Below are positions 11,813-22,435 of a stretch of DNA of 64,000 nucleotides, piece after piece (the stretch's first letter is position 1; every line of letters starts with the position of its first letter). Origin of the DNA: Ophiostoma sp. CBS 140.51 (taxonomy: Eukaryota > Ascomycota > Sordariomycetes > Ophiostomatales > Ophiostomataceae); assembly GCA_029298735.1 (NCBI GenBank), contig JANSLP010000031.1:1-64000 (forward strand), written 5' to 3'. The notes under the pieces were generated by a model. That model saw only the letters and a program-made list of their open reading frames with translations. It was not told where the DNA came from and ran no database searches. A program made the translations under genes and the position numbers.

Positions 11813-13240
11813 CGTGACAGCTGCTGCGGAGATCTCTCACGTCGATAAGATATGATGCTCGTTCTTGACGAGAGACGTGATGTTGGACGCGGCAAGGTGG
11901 AAGCATTGGCGAGTGCCAGGCTAGTCTTTTAAGACAAGTCATCTCGTTGTCCTGCCAGGCCCCTTCTTCTAACAACCGCACCTTCCTCCTCTCTGATCGG
12001 AGCAGTATATTTCCCACGAATAGACTGCTCACGACGCTTTTTTTCTCTCTCAGGCTCAATACAATCGTTCTGGGCAATAAAAACATATTGAATTAGAGAG
12101 GAGAACGCGCGGGGCAGACATGGGTCCGCGTTGTTTGACGAATATATATATGTTTCGTCCTTTCGCGGGGGAAGCTGTCCCGTCGCAATTCGGAACGTCA
12201 TCCGAGGTAAGTGCTCGAGGGAAATGAACTTCATAAGAAAAATACACAGATTATACCACTTAAAACGAACAATCTTATTCAAAAAACAGTGTGTTCTTGT
12301 CATCTCAATCATCACAGCTATCGTCATCCTCGATACAGCCAGGTCTCGTCATCGTCAGGGAACATAGCCTCTGGGTTTCACAATTTCTGACCACAACTAC
12401 AAGTAGACAGTATCACTTCCATCCGTCTTACATTCACAGTGATATATTGTGTGTCGTCGGTGCAACATTCAAAAGAAACGTGGTCGGCCCTCACGGTGAC
12501 AGCAGGAAGTGACGTTCGGAGGCTGTCATCCGAGACAGTGTAAATACAGTTCATACTGTACTATGAACGTCAACAGTGCACACTAAAAGCCGTTGCCCGA
12601 GAAGGGAAGATTGGGGAACATTTTGGGATTGACCAACCATGACCAAACCAATTCCACACGGAACGCTGACGGTCGCTCCTCCGAAGCATCTCACTGCATG
12701 GCACACCGCATCCGGCCAATTGGTCCGCAAGTGAAGCAAACTCGGCCTCCGTTGTCTCCCTCTCCATTATAAGGCTCAACAGGATCGGCGCTCGTTTTGC
12801 TCGCGGGTGAGCGCGCACTGTGCCACAGCTCTTCTTAGCGCTACAAGCAGCCTTTGGTAGTGGGACAAAGGCCTATTAGCGTGCGGCGAACTCAGACTTC
12901 AAGGGTCGCACACCAAAAAATTCGGCGGTGGCCAGGCCCCAGGCCCCAGGCCCTTCCCAGACTAGTCCGTCTTCGGAACAAAAGTAGAAAGAGGAAGAAA
13001 GAAGACGTTCGAGTCATTGCTCATTCGCTCTTTCCCCAAGAAAACGGTTTGAAAAGTCAGGAACCCGCACTTGCTCACCTTGCTTCCAAATCACCATTGA
13101 CAAGTGACGAAAGTGACAAAACGGCCAGTCACCTCCTTTTCTGTCTTTCGGTGATTTCGACCTCTTTTCCTCTCACGACATCCCCCCCTCCACCCCCACG
13201 ATACCCTGTTCTCCCATATCACACCGAGACATACCCCGCC
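11813..13240. other. Divergent promoter region GH2 / trpC
   Basis: This 1.4-kb region drives the GH2 gene leftward and trpC rightward. The trpC leader is pyrimidine-rich near 13,140-13,235. An open frame in phase with trpC runs upstream to 12,854 but has no TRPC homology. No tRNA or ncRNA is recognised. Confidence 0.55.
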
Positions 13241-15556
13241 ATGGCTACTTCACCGGACATTATCGACCACTCGCCGCACCACCCGCAGCCGGCCGAGCGC
13301 ATCCCGACAGCGTCCAATGTCATTCTGATTGACAACTATGACTCGTTCACCTGGAACGTTTATCAGTACTTAGTCCTCGAGGGCGCCACCGCCACGGTCA
13401 TCCGCAACGACAAGATTACCCTCGACGACCTCATTGCGCTGAACCCGACGCAGCTCGTCGTCAGCCCCGGCCCCGGTCATCCGTCCACCGACTCAGGTGT
13501 CAGCCGCGATGCCATCCGCCACTTCTCGGGCAAGATTCCCATTTTTGGTGTGTGTATGGGCCAGCAGTGCATCTTTGACGTCTATGGCGGCACCGTCGAC
13601 TCGGCCGGCGAGATTCTGCACGGCAAGACGTCGCCACTGGCGCACGACAGCAAGGGTGTCTACGCAGGTCTGTCGCAGCTGCTCCCCGTCACGCGGTACC
13701 ACTCGCTGGCGGGCACGTACGGCAGCCTGCCGCCCTCACTCGAGGTGACGTCGTGGATTGCCAAGGAGGACGGCACCAAGGGCGTGATTATGGGTGTGCG
13801 GCACAAGGAGTACACGGTGGAGGGTGTGCAGTTCCACCCGGAGAGCATCCTGTCGGCCGACGGCCGAGCTATGGTGCGCAATTTCCTGTTGATGCAGGGC
13901 GGCACCTGGGCTGAGAACGAGGCTCTGCAAGCAAAGACCAAGGCGGCCGGTGGCGCCGCACCCTCCAAGAGCAACAACATCCTGCAGCGCATCTATGCGC
14001 GCCGGAAAGAGTGCGTCGCCGCGCAGCGTGTGATCCCTTCCCAGCGGTTTGAGGACCTGCAAGCCGCCTACGATGCGGGCGCTGCACCGCCCGCTTTGTC
14101 ATTGGTCGACCGTCTGCGCCAGTCGCCTTTCCCTGTGGCGCTGATGGCCGAGATCAAGCGCGCATCGCCGTCCAAGGGCGTCTTTGCCTTGGACATTCGC
14201 GCGCCCGAGCAGGCCCGTGCCTACGCTCAGGCGGGCGCCAGTGTGATTTCGGTGCTGACCGAACCAGACTGGTTCAAGGGCAGCATCGAGGACCTGCGTG
14301 CCGTGCGTCAGGTGCTGCAGTCGATGCCGAACCGGCCCGCCATTCTACGCAAGGAGTTTATTTTCGACGAGTACCAGATTCTGGAGGCACGGCTGGCGGG
14401 CGCCGATACGGTCCTGCTGATTGTCAAGATGCTCGACGACGAGACGCTGGCGCGCCTCTACAAGTACAGCCAGTCGCTGGGCATGGAGCCGTTGGTGGAA
14501 GTGCAAAACGCCGACGAAATGACACGGGCCGTCCAGCAGCTGGGCGCCAAGGTGATTGGCGTCAACAACCGCAACCTCGAGAGTTTCGTGGTCGACTTGA
14601 AGACGACGAGCCGGCTGCGCAGCATGGTGCCCGAAGACACTATTTTGTGCGCACTGAGCGGCATCAACACGCGCGCCGATGTGGTTGAGAACGAAAAGGA
14701 CGGTGTCAATGCCGTGCTCGTCGGCGAAGCCATTATGCGCGCTGCCGACCCGGCCAAGTTTATCCGGGAACTCTGCTCAGGTGCGATTCTTCCCCCTTCT
14801 ACTTCTACTTCTACTTCTCCCTCCTCAAGAACACACCCCTTACTCGTCAAGATCTGCGGGACGCGTAGTGCCGAGGCGGCACTCGAGGCGGCGCGGAGCG
14901 GTGCGGATTTGGTCGGCATGATTCTTGTGCCGGGCACAAAACGCTTCGTGTCGGATGAGACGGCCCTGGCCATTTCCAAGGCCTTGCACGAGTTTGAGGG
15001 CGAGGACGACGGTGCGCCCACCACAGTCTCAGAAACGTATATTGCCAGCGACTTTTTCCACTCGGCCCGGACGACGCTCGCCCACCACCACAAGCGCCGC
15101 CCTCTGCTGGTCGGCGTCTTTATGAACCAGCCGCTCGACTACGTTTTGGCCAAACAAAAGCTGTACGATCTCGACATTGTCCAGCTGCACGGTCGCGAAC
15201 CCGTCGAGTGGGCCCACCAGATCCCTGTCCCCGTTGTGCACAAGTTTGGTCCGGGCGAACCGGGCGTCGGTCAGCGCGGCTTCCATGCTGCTTCTTTGTT
15301 GGATTCCGGGGGTGGATCGGGCGCCCAGCTCGAGGTGTCGGCGGTGCAGGCCGAGCTGGCCCGCGACCCGAGCCTGACGTTTTTGTTTGCGGGCGGGCTG
15401 ACACCGGCAAACCTGGCGGGTGTGTTGACGGCGCTGGGCCCCGAAGCGTCGTCGCGGATTCTGGGAGTGGACACGAGCAGTGGCGTCGAGACGGACGGAA
15501 AACAGGACTTGGCCAAGATCCGGGCGTTTGTGCAGGCGGCCAAGACTTATCAGTAG
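13241..15556 (+). CDS. trpC: Trifunctional tryptophan synthesis protein (GATase / IGPS / PRAI)
   Basis: Single-exon 771-residue fusion. The start at 13241 has a good context (cgccATGG) and begins just before the first domain. Domain 1 (about 25-220) is the glutamine amidotransferase of anthranilate synthase: nucleophile C105 in GVCMGQQC and the His/Glu of VQFHPES. Domain 2 (about 240-510) is indole-3-glycerol-phosphate synthase, with [11 protein letters not shown] and FIFDEYQI. Domain 3 (about 530-771) is phosphoribosylanthranilate isomerase, with [10 protein letters not shown] and the closing [16 protein letters not shown]. Domains 2 and 3 are joined by a Ser/Thr linker encoded by CTTCTA-like repeats. 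The GATase supplies ammonia to a separate TrpE subunit; the other two domains catalyse later steps. This arrangement is standard for filamentous ascomycetes. Confidence 0.97.
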   Translation: MATSPDIIDHSPHHPQPAERIPTASNVILIDNYDSFTWNVYQYLVLEGATATVIRNDKITLDDLIALNPTQLVVSPGPGHPSTDSGVSRDAIRHFSGKIPIFGVCMGQQCIFDVYGGTVDSAGEILHGKTSPLAHDSKGVYAGLSQLLPVTRYHSLAGTYGSLPPSLEVTSWIAKEDGTKGVIMGVRHKEYTVEGVQFHPESILSADGRAMVRNFLLMQGGTWAENEALQAKTKAAGGAAPSKSNNILQRIYARRKECVAAQRVIPSQRFEDLQAAYDAGAAPPALSLVDRLRQSPFPVALMAEIKRASPSKGVFALDIRAPEQARAYAQAGASVISVLTEPDWFKGSIEDLRAVRQVLQSMPNRPAILRKEFIFDEYQILEARLAGADTVLLIVKMLDDETLARLYKYSQSLGMEPLVEVQNADEMTRAVQQLGAKVIGVNNRNLESFVVDLKTTSRLRSMVPEDTILCALSGINTRADVVENEKDGVNAVLVGEAIMRAADPAKFIRELCSGAILPPSTSTSTSPSSRTHPLLVKICGTRSAEAALEAARSGADLVGMILVPGTKRFVSDETALAISKALHEFEGEDDGAPTTVSETYIASDFFHSARTTLAHHHKRRPLLVGVFMNQPLDYVLAKQKLYDLDIVQLHGREPVEWAHQIPVPVVHKFGPGEPGVGQRGFHAASLLDSGGGSGAQLEVSAVQAELARDPSLTFLFAGGLTPANLAGVLTALGPEASSRILGVDTSSGVETDGKQDLAKIRAFVQAAKTYQ

Positions 15557-15807
15557 GAGTATGGAGGCGCATTTTGGTTTAATTTGGATCTTATTTACAT
15601 TCATGCACTACATCTACGGTTATAGACAGAAAGAGAAAAGCACTTGTCGTTTCTTCATCACTCTACACTATTGACCTTACTGTCACCAATTTACGTTCTT
15701 GGATTCAGGCTTTCATCACGAACACATCAATCTCGACTGGCCTTTTCCAGACTTTGACAACAGTTTACCATCCAGTCTCTCATGATACTTTCTTCACTCT
15801 GCCCGCC

Positions 15808-16825
15808 ATGTCTACATCAGTTGCAGTCTCATCCTGCCGCACCAAACAAAAGACCCGCATCCTGCGCGGCATCACCGTCGCCATTGCCGGCAGTCTCGGC
15901 CCGGGATGGTCCGATGCTGACGTTGCCCGCTGGATGGCCTACAATGGGGGCAAGTTCGTCGCTAGTCTTTCGAGTAGTAATGCTAACGGCGTCACCCACC
16001 TTCTTTGCTCCCGCGACGAGTACGCCAAGCCAAAGAGGCAACAGTGTGGTGCCCTCAAGGTGGCCCTCCAGAAAAATGTGCGCATCGTCACCAAAGACTG
16101 GCTCGAGGACTCGCTGCACAGGCGCCGCCGACGGCCGGAGCGGCCGTACCTCCTGAAATCCATTTTGAAGGAAGAGCAGCAGTCACCAGAAGTCCTTCGG
16201 CAAAAGGCGCTGGCGCTTCGGGAGAGAGGCCGCCGCGAAGGGGAGTCGTTTATCGACAGCAGTCTGTACCGCCTGTACCGCGACTGTACAGGGTTTGCCT
16301 ATCGTATCACTTTAAGGAGGGACCATCCGGCCGCCGACATTTACGGCGAGCGCTATGTTTTGTCTCTCTTCCAATCGCTGGCACAACCCCCCCTCTACTG
16401 GTTTGCGGCGCGGCACTACAAGAGCCGGACACACACGCGGCCCCGAAGCTACCGCCCCAGTGGGACGTGCCAGCTGTTTGGGACGGCTTTCGGCGAATTT
16501 ACGACTTTTTTCCGCAAGAAGACGGGCGTGGCCTAGGACGCACGGCTCGTCGGGCAGGCGCCGGGGGACCGGGACGAAGAAGAAGAAGGGAAGAGACGAT
16601 GCGCCGACCTTCCACCCAAGTACTTTACTTACGAGAGACCGGCTGGAGGTATGCCAGTAGGCGCCATTGAGGATGAAAGGAACCTTCCACCGGAGAAGGG
16701 GGGGAGAGGTGAAGGAGAACGTCGAAGACGATGACAAGATGCAGGTTGACGAGGAGGAATTTGATGTGGAAGACCATGCTGATATGCAAGATGTTGGTGG
16801 TGATCCAGGGTTACGCTTTGATTAG
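15808..16825 (+). pseudogene. BRCT-domain protein gene with nonsense codon and frameshift
   Basis: The frame from ATG 15808 (context gccATGt) encodes an N-terminal BRCT domain (about residues 12-105), with ILRGITVAIAG, VTHLLCSRDEY and the Trp of VTKDWLEDS. A second, WGR-like region follows, with ERYVLSLFQS and FGEFTTFFRKKTG. A TAG at 16534-16536 then stops it at 243 residues. The same frame continues for 65 codons with family-like sequence (DARLVGQ, then KYFTYERPAGGMPVGAIEDE) up to TGA 16732-16734. A G7 run at 16698-16704 marks the point where a one-base shift would lead into an acidic tail ending at TAG 16823-16825. TAG sits where a Trp codon (TGG) would be expected. Two independent lesions suggest a decaying gene; assembly errors are the alternative. 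The protein would be a nuclear phosphopeptide- or DNA-damage-related factor. Confidence 0.7.
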
Positions 16826-17013
16826 TTTCTGTTCTAGATAGATGATTTGGCTTTCTGCGGTGTGTTGTCTTTGCGACGATTTAATAACATGAATTCATTT
16901 TCCATTTCTAATTATTTCGTACTTGTGTTGTAAGTTGTATCATGCCGAAACCTGTCAGCGTATGTTACAGTCCCCAAACGTATCTATACAATGTGTATCC
17001 AACCCACCACCAA

Positions 17014-18150
17014 TCATAGGCGCAGCTTCGGCAGGAACAAAAAGAGCAGCAGCAGGGCCAGCATCGACCCGTAGACCATGCCCAGCAGCAGCATCCGGCC
17101 CCACCAGCCTTTGCCCTCGGTCATGCGCGTCAGGATGGCCATGCTGCGGCTTGCCGCCGACAAGCTGTCCGTCGTCGTGTTCATGCCCTCGCCGACACGG
17201 TCCACGACATCCTTGTCGTCCTCGAGCATGCGGGACGTGACCAGCGACTTTTCTTTAAGTGCTTTGGCGAGTCGCAAAATATCTTCTGACAATGCTTCCT
17301 GCTCGCGGCGGTGGTGGTCCAAAACGGCTTCTTCGGTGGCGACACCAGACGACTCGCCGTCGCCGCTCTTCTCGAACAAAGATGTGGCCGTTGTGCGCGC
17401 CGTATCTTGTGTTTGTATTGAGGCGGCATCGTCGGCTTCCACCTCCTGTTGCTTTCTCCTTGACCGTGTGGTCATGGTGGTCGTCGTGGCCGGTGATGTT
17501 GTGGTCGCCTGATCCTCTGGCGCTGCTATCCGCACCCGGTTCGTCTTTTTCCGTCTCGGTTTTGATGGCTGGTTTGTGGAGGTGCTTGTGGGGGTTGGTG
17601 CATCGGTTGTGCTCGTCGGTGTTGGCAGGTCCGTTGCCAGTGCAGCTGGCGGTTGTGTCGCTACCGAGAGGTGTGGTGCTGAAGGTGCACGGATAATGTG
17701 TGTCGTGTCATCGTCCTCTCCTTCTCCTTCTCCTTCTGAGTTGTCGGCGTCTTCGACGCCTCCGTGCAGGGCAGCCGCCGCCCGCGCCTCTTCATCCAGA
17801 TTGTCCAGCCGCTCCTGCAGCAGCTCCACCAGCGCCCGCCGCCGGTTCAGCTCGGCCTGCACCTCTTGCCGTTGCGACAGCACTTTAATCGAGAGTGCGC
17901 TCTGCTCGACACGGGTCAGCAATTTGCGGGCAGCGGCGACATCGAAGCGGGCTTGGAGGCGTTGGAACTCGTCGGCCACGAGCCGGCGCCAGCGGTCTGA
18001 GTCGGCGCGCAACAGGTTCTGTTCGAGGCGAGCGAGGAGTCGGCCGAGGTCGACAAAAGGGTCGTAGGAGATGGATGTGGACGAAGAAAAGGAGGAAAAA
18101 GAAGGCACTGGTGACGCCGAATATGGCGGGATGGGATCTGGGCGGCCCAT
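17014..18150 (-). CDS. USE1-like ER SNARE protein
   Basis: Tail-anchored protein of 378 residues, single exon. The start at 18150 (MGRPDPIPPYSASPVP) is preferred over an upstream in-frame ATG at 18309 because the extension is low complexity. Residues about 30-125 form a helical N-terminal part (LLARLEQNLLRADSDRWRRL). A Ser/Thr/Pro-rich linker with acidic SEGEGEGED follows. The SNARE-like coiled region (about 285-345, HHRREQEALSEDILRLAKAL to MAILTRMTEG) precedes one C-terminal membrane helix (about 352-375). This order fits Use1, the Q-SNARE that acts with Ufe1 and Sec20 in Golgi-to-ER retrograde fusion. The call rests on the layout and the LSEDILRLAKALKEKS stretch; Sec20 or another tail-anchored SNARE is possible. 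It converges on the broken BRCT gene with 188 bases between stops. Confidence 0.75.
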   Translation of the reverse strand: MGRPDPIPPYSASPVPSFSSFSSSTSISYDPFVDLGRLLARLEQNLLRADSDRWRRLVADEFQRLQARFDVAAARKLLTRVEQSALSIKVLSQRQEVQAELNRRRALVELLQERLDNLDEEARAAAALHGGVEDADNSEGEGEGEDDDTTHIIRAPSAPHLSVATQPPAALATDLPTPTSTTDAPTPTSTSTNQPSKPRRKKTNRVRIAAPEDQATTTSPATTTTMTTRSRRKQQEVEADDAASIQTQDTARTTATSLFEKSGDGESSGVATEEAVLDHHRREQEALSEDILRLAKALKEKSLVTSRMLEDDKDVVDRVGEGMNTTTDSLSAASRSMAILTRMTEGKGWWGRMLLLGMVYGSMLALLLLFLFLPKLRL

Positions 18151-19456
18151 CGTGTGTGTGGTGGTGGGCGTTGAGTATATCGAGAGGTTATGTGTGGTTG
18201 TCGCGCATTTAATTGATGGTAGAGAGTAGAGAGTAGAGAGTGTAAAATTGACGTCGATATCCTCGAGGTGGTGATGTTGATTTTTGTGGTTGTCTGTGTC
18301 GAGTCGCACCTTCCTTTGATGGCGACGTTTTGACGTTGGCAGGTTAAGGTTCGTTGGCGCAGAAAAGGTGAAGTTGTCCTTCCGTCATCGTGCGCGTCTG
18401 CCAGTCTGTGTGGCGCGAGCTGCCTGTGGCTGAAACTTGTTAGGGCATTTTGCTAGTGGTGCTGTGCACGATTACGCACTGAAGGATTACGTATTCGAGC
18501 CCTGTAAGTCGCATATCAGTCACTAAACTTTGAATTCTCGGCCGTAAATTTATCTGGCAGAATGTACGAACGTACCTCGACTTTGGTATCAGATTAATTA
18601 CTTTCTCCAAGGCAACCTGACAAACATCCAATACATTGAATTTCGGTTATTTTTGAAGTTAAAATTTTCTGTGATTTTACAATTTAAATTTCGCTTTTTA
18701 ATAGTATGAAGTCAGTCGAGTTGGTATCCCCCACGTTCGGCTAAGCCGCCCGTTATTCTACATCGTCAGGAGACAGGCGACTCTTCTATCATATAGCCAG
18801 ACCACCACCACAACCAAAACTTAAACTTTCTTTGGTCCCTGTTTATCCCATCAGATCATTCCACTTCTCTACCCATTTCATTGCAGGCAGATCTCCCACT
18901 ATTTCTGACCGGTTCGGCGCAGGCCGAGAAGGATTACGCTGGGGAGGTAGCAATCGACAAAAAGGGGACGATAAGATGGCATTTTCATCGTCAAGAACAG
19001 ACAAGACCATGGGCATTGAAAGAAAAGTCTCATGAGCATTCTGCTGGTCGCCCGCGCCGTTTTTCGCTCACTAAGGTCCCCCACGGCGTCAAAAGTCGAA
19101 AAGTCTCCTGTTTCTTTCTTCCCCGCGTCGAATGTCTTCTAATTGATTCGACAGGTTTGACGATTTCGACACTATTCTGCATCCCGCTAACATCACTAAC
19201 ACGCCAACATTGCAAAAAGAAAATCGCCATGTGCCGGATTGTCTCACTAGCAGACAACCTGACATAAGACCCTCAAGGGGGCTTGGAGAGCTCAAGCTTT
19301 CGTTGTAGTGGTCGAATATAGATCGAACAAAGGATCGTAAGGTTGCTTAAATAGAGGTGGTTGCCCTGGCTGTTGTAAAAGACCGTAGCTCTCTCCAGAT
19401 CCCACGACACCTCACTTACACTTACACGACCATCTAACCTCAGCAACACGCTAGCC
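18151..19456. other. Divergent promoter region USE1-like / SDR
   Basis: Divergent 1.3-kb intergenic region. The part from 18,480 to 18,720 is AT-rich. No convincing open frame, tRNA or repeat is seen. Confidence 0.55.
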
Positions 19457-20383
19457 ATGCTCTACAACACCTCTCCAGACCAGCTCTACGAGCCCCGCAC
19501 TACCGTCGTCAACCCCGTAGGCTACGGCAAAGTCGCCCTCGTCACGGGCTGCGCCTCGGGGATTGGTCTCGCTTGTACCCAGTTGCTGTTGGAACACCAG
19601 TTTTCCGTCTGCGGTGTCGACCGCTCTCCGTTCGACTACAATTTGCTGAGAGTCGCCGACCACGGCCGCTTCCATTTCCACCTGGCCGACTTGGTCAAGG
19701 ATGTCGGGGCCTGCGACGAGGCCGTCCGGATCTGTCTCCAGGCGGCCGAGCGCGACGACCGTCCTCGACGGGTCGATTTACTCGTCAATGTGGCCGGCGT
19801 GCTGGACAATTTTGCGAGTGCCGACACTGTCACCGATTCGCTGTGGGACCATGTCCTGGCGGTCAACCTGACGGTACCCGTGCGGATGATGCGTGCCGTG
19901 CTGGCGCCGATGAAGGAGCAGGCGGCGAACAAGACAACGGGCAACGGGCAGGGCGGTGTCATAATCAATGTGGCGAGCACGGCGGCGGTGAGCGGTGCGG
20001 TTGCTGGCATTGCGTACACGGCGTCGAAACACGGCCTGGTGGGCGCCACCAAGAACGTGGCATGGCGGTTCCGCAACGAGGGGATCCGGTGCAATGCCGT
20101 GCTCCCTGGAGCGGTGGACAGCAGTGTCGGGCAGTCGATTGCGAACCGGGTGGACGGGGGTCTGGATGCCGGCGGGTTTACTCAGGCTGAGCCCGTGCTG
20201 GCACTTCAAGCACATACACAACGACCGGACACAGGCAGTCCAAGCAGCACAAAGAGTGCCAACACGGGCACTGACATCACAGCCCTCGAAGTGGCCCGGG
20301 CCATTCTGTTCTTGGCCAGCGATGCGGCCAACTCCATCAATGGCGTGTGTCTGCCCGTCGACAAGGCATGGGGTGTGATGTGA
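19457..20383 (+). CDS. Short-chain dehydrogenase/reductase (SDR)
   Basis: Single-exon 308-residue protein of the classical SDR family. The Rossmann cofactor motif TGCASGIG follows KVALV near residue 30. The active site shows the Ser of INVASTAAVSG and the YTASKHG motif (Tyr and Lys), with an NVAGVL structural motif in between. The C-terminal EVARAILFLASDAANSINGVCLPVDKAW is typical of 3-oxoacyl-reductase or hydroxysteroid-dehydrogenase-like members. The acidic residue (D) after beta-2 in VCGVDRSPFD favours NAD(H). The substrate cannot be read from the sequence. A low-complexity insertion (about 250-275) sits before the last helix. The neighbours are unrelated, so no pathway is suggested. Confidence 0.88.
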   Translation: MLYNTSPDQLYEPRTTVVNPVGYGKVALVTGCASGIGLACTQLLLEHQFSVCGVDRSPFDYNLLRVADHGRFHFHLADLVKDVGACDEAVRICLQAAERDDRPRRVDLLVNVAGVLDNFASADTVTDSLWDHVLAVNLTVPVRMMRAVLAPMKEQAANKTTGNGQGGVIINVASTAAVSGAVAGIAYTASKHGLVGATKNVAWRFRNEGIRCNAVLPGAVDSSVGQSIANRVDGGLDAGGFTQAEPVLALQAHTQRPDTGSPSSTKSANTGTDITALEVARAILFLASDAANSINGVCLPVDKAWGVM

Positions 20384-20836
20384 GGGTTGTTGATCGTATG
20401 AGTAGTGTTTTTTATATCGTGTTAGTATTGAACTGGTCACGTCGAAAAGCTTGTTTTGAATAGTTTACAAATGGGATCATTTTCAGAGTATTTTACTTTC
20501 ATTTATTTATTTATTTTATTTATTTTCGTAACCACATTTTATCTTGCAAAATAAGCGTATGAAATTCATTTTGAATAAATGGTTGTTTTTATGTGTGACG
20601 ATGTAGTCTTTTTTTTCTCTTGCCCTTTATCAACATAAGATAACGATGTATCTCTTTTAGACATGGGAGAAAAACAAGAATGAGAATAGGAAACGACGCC
20701 AGTAAATCTTTGTAACACAGTATCATATACGTCGTAAACGTCTTTTCAACGTCATCTTCACCACCACTCCTCTACCTACTTGTGCACTTTGGTCGATACA
20801 CCGCCTTTACCGTGCACACCATCACTGCTGCCGTCT
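20384..20836. other. Convergent AT-rich 3' region
   Basis: Shared 3' flank of the SDR and RRM genes. It is strongly AT-rich, with TTTATTTATTTATTTT-like runs near 20,500-20,525. No gene is seen. Confidence 0.6.
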
Positions 20837-22435
20837 TCAATTGTCGTTGTCGTCGTCTTCATCGGCAGCACTGTCCTTAGTAGTGCTGCCATCGTCCAGG
20901 TTCAACAGTTGAAAACGGCTCTTGACGCCAAAGCTGGCATTCGACCTGGCTACTATGTTCTTCTTCGGCTTCTTCTGTCGCACCGGCGCAGCAATGCGCT
21001 CGAGCAGCTGTGCACACTCGTCAGGCATCCAGTCGATCCGCGAGGTCCTGTAGACGGCCCGGCTCATCATGCAGCTGCGGGCAAAGAGGGCATTGTGGAC
21101 CGAGTTGAGGTTGATGTAACAGTTTTTCCCATGTCCCTCGTCGCCAGGGCCGAACGCGACCGACACCACGACCAAATTGTGGATGTGACTTAGGTCTTCA
21201 CGAATGGACGCCTCAGTCAGTTTGGGATGGCACTGGCGGATCACGAGATTGCGCGTGGCGCCGGTGTTGACGCGCTGGCCAATGTGCGGGAGCATGGTGT
21301 GCTGGCGCTGGCTCCAGACGACGTTGATTCTCTTGTTTTTTATGTAGAGGTCATGACGCTTGACGTGCTCAAAGTAGGCCTTTGCATCGGGTTCCCTAGC
21401 AAAACTGACAAAGGCCGAGCGGTCGTGTGGGCGGATGAAGAGCTCGAGCAACAGCCCACCTCGCACAGCAGCCGCCACGTCGGCCAACGTGGCGCTCTCT
21501 GGAAGGCCTACCAACTGGAGCGTGCGGAGGCACTTTCGGTCGTAAGCAGCAGCGGCGCCGCCGCCATCTTCTCCGACATCCTCGGCGTCGTCCAAGTCGC
21601 ACTCGTCGACAAAGCTGCTAGAAGACAACGGCGGTGCAGACGTGTGGTACTGCGACTTCTGGCTAGTACTAGAACTAGTAGAGGCCGTATTGTTTTCGCC
21701 AGTGTAACTGTTACTCTTTGCCTGGGCCTTGTTGTTTAGTTTCTCAGAGTGAGTCGTATTCACTGGCTGAGGCTGAAGCGAAAGTTCATCACTACCAGGC
21801 TCATCCGCACTCAGAGTCTATAAGAGAGAATGAAAGCCGTAGTCAGTATATGTAGAGATTGAAGAATACACCGTAAAACACAACGTGTGGTAGTGTTCTT
21901 CACAACGTACATCCAGTGTGGCTTCATCGACACCGCCTAGGAGGAGATTACGTCTCAAGTTGGCTGGTGGACGGACAATAGTTAGCACTCTGTTTCTATA
22001 TTGACAATAAGACACACGGTATAGGGAAATTGATTGTGTCCGAGACTCAATACAAGTGCAGATGAGGTTGTACAGTTGTCTTGTGAAAGAGCTTGTCGTC
22101 AAGGAAGACAATGGGGTACAGGCAAGGATGTGATCAGAACATACCGTATTGCCGGGCAATGAGTGCCAGACTGTTGAACTCATGCTGAGAGATTTGAAAC
22201 ACGAGCTCATTGCTATTCTGGTACAAAGGGAGAGTTAGAAACTGTTCCGTATTGGCTGGGCCGTAAAAAGTGCAAAAGTGCAAAAGTGCAAAAGTGCAAA
22301 AGTGCAAAAGTGCAAAAGAGCTCTAGAGTTTGGGTACGTCGCATTGGGGGCAGACTCGGAGACTGAAGGCTGCTCTGGGTTCAGCAACGTACATAATCTG
22401 TCCTGAAGAGCGGCAATGTTAGCGATGAACAGCAT
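20837..22435 (-). CDS. RRM-domain RNA-binding protein (Nrd1-like, tentative)
   Basis: My four-exon model is 22393-22435, 22145-22255, 21911-21963 and 20837-21817, giving 395 residues with phase kept at every junction (donors gtacgt, gtatgt, gtacgt). The joined N-terminus reads MLFIANIAALQDRLSNTEQF, then ARQYANLRRNLLLGGVDEATLD, a segment shared with fungal RRM regulators. RRM 1 (about 150-225) has LQLVGLPESATLADV and SAFVSFAREPDAKAYF. RRM 2 (about 240-310) has RNLVIRQCHPKLTEASI and GKNCYINLNSVHNALFA. The tail is basic, then acidic. It resembles the fission yeast Nrd1 type of post-transcriptional regulator, but shows only two clear RRMs. The first exon and ATG are the least certain parts. Intron 1 contains an 8-bp tandem repeat. 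Confidence 0.75.
22270..22317. repeat. GTGCAAAA tandem repeat, six exact copies
   Basis: Six perfect 8-bp units lie inside intron 1 of the RRM gene in my model. Because the unit is not a multiple of three, copy-number changes are tolerable only if the tract is spliced out, which supports the intron. Confidence 0.9.

Noticed and set aside
12854..13240. In-frame extension of trpC by 129 codons
   Set aside because: The extra residues show no TRPC homology and the region is a C/T-rich leader; the ATG at 13241 has a better context and matches the family N-terminus.
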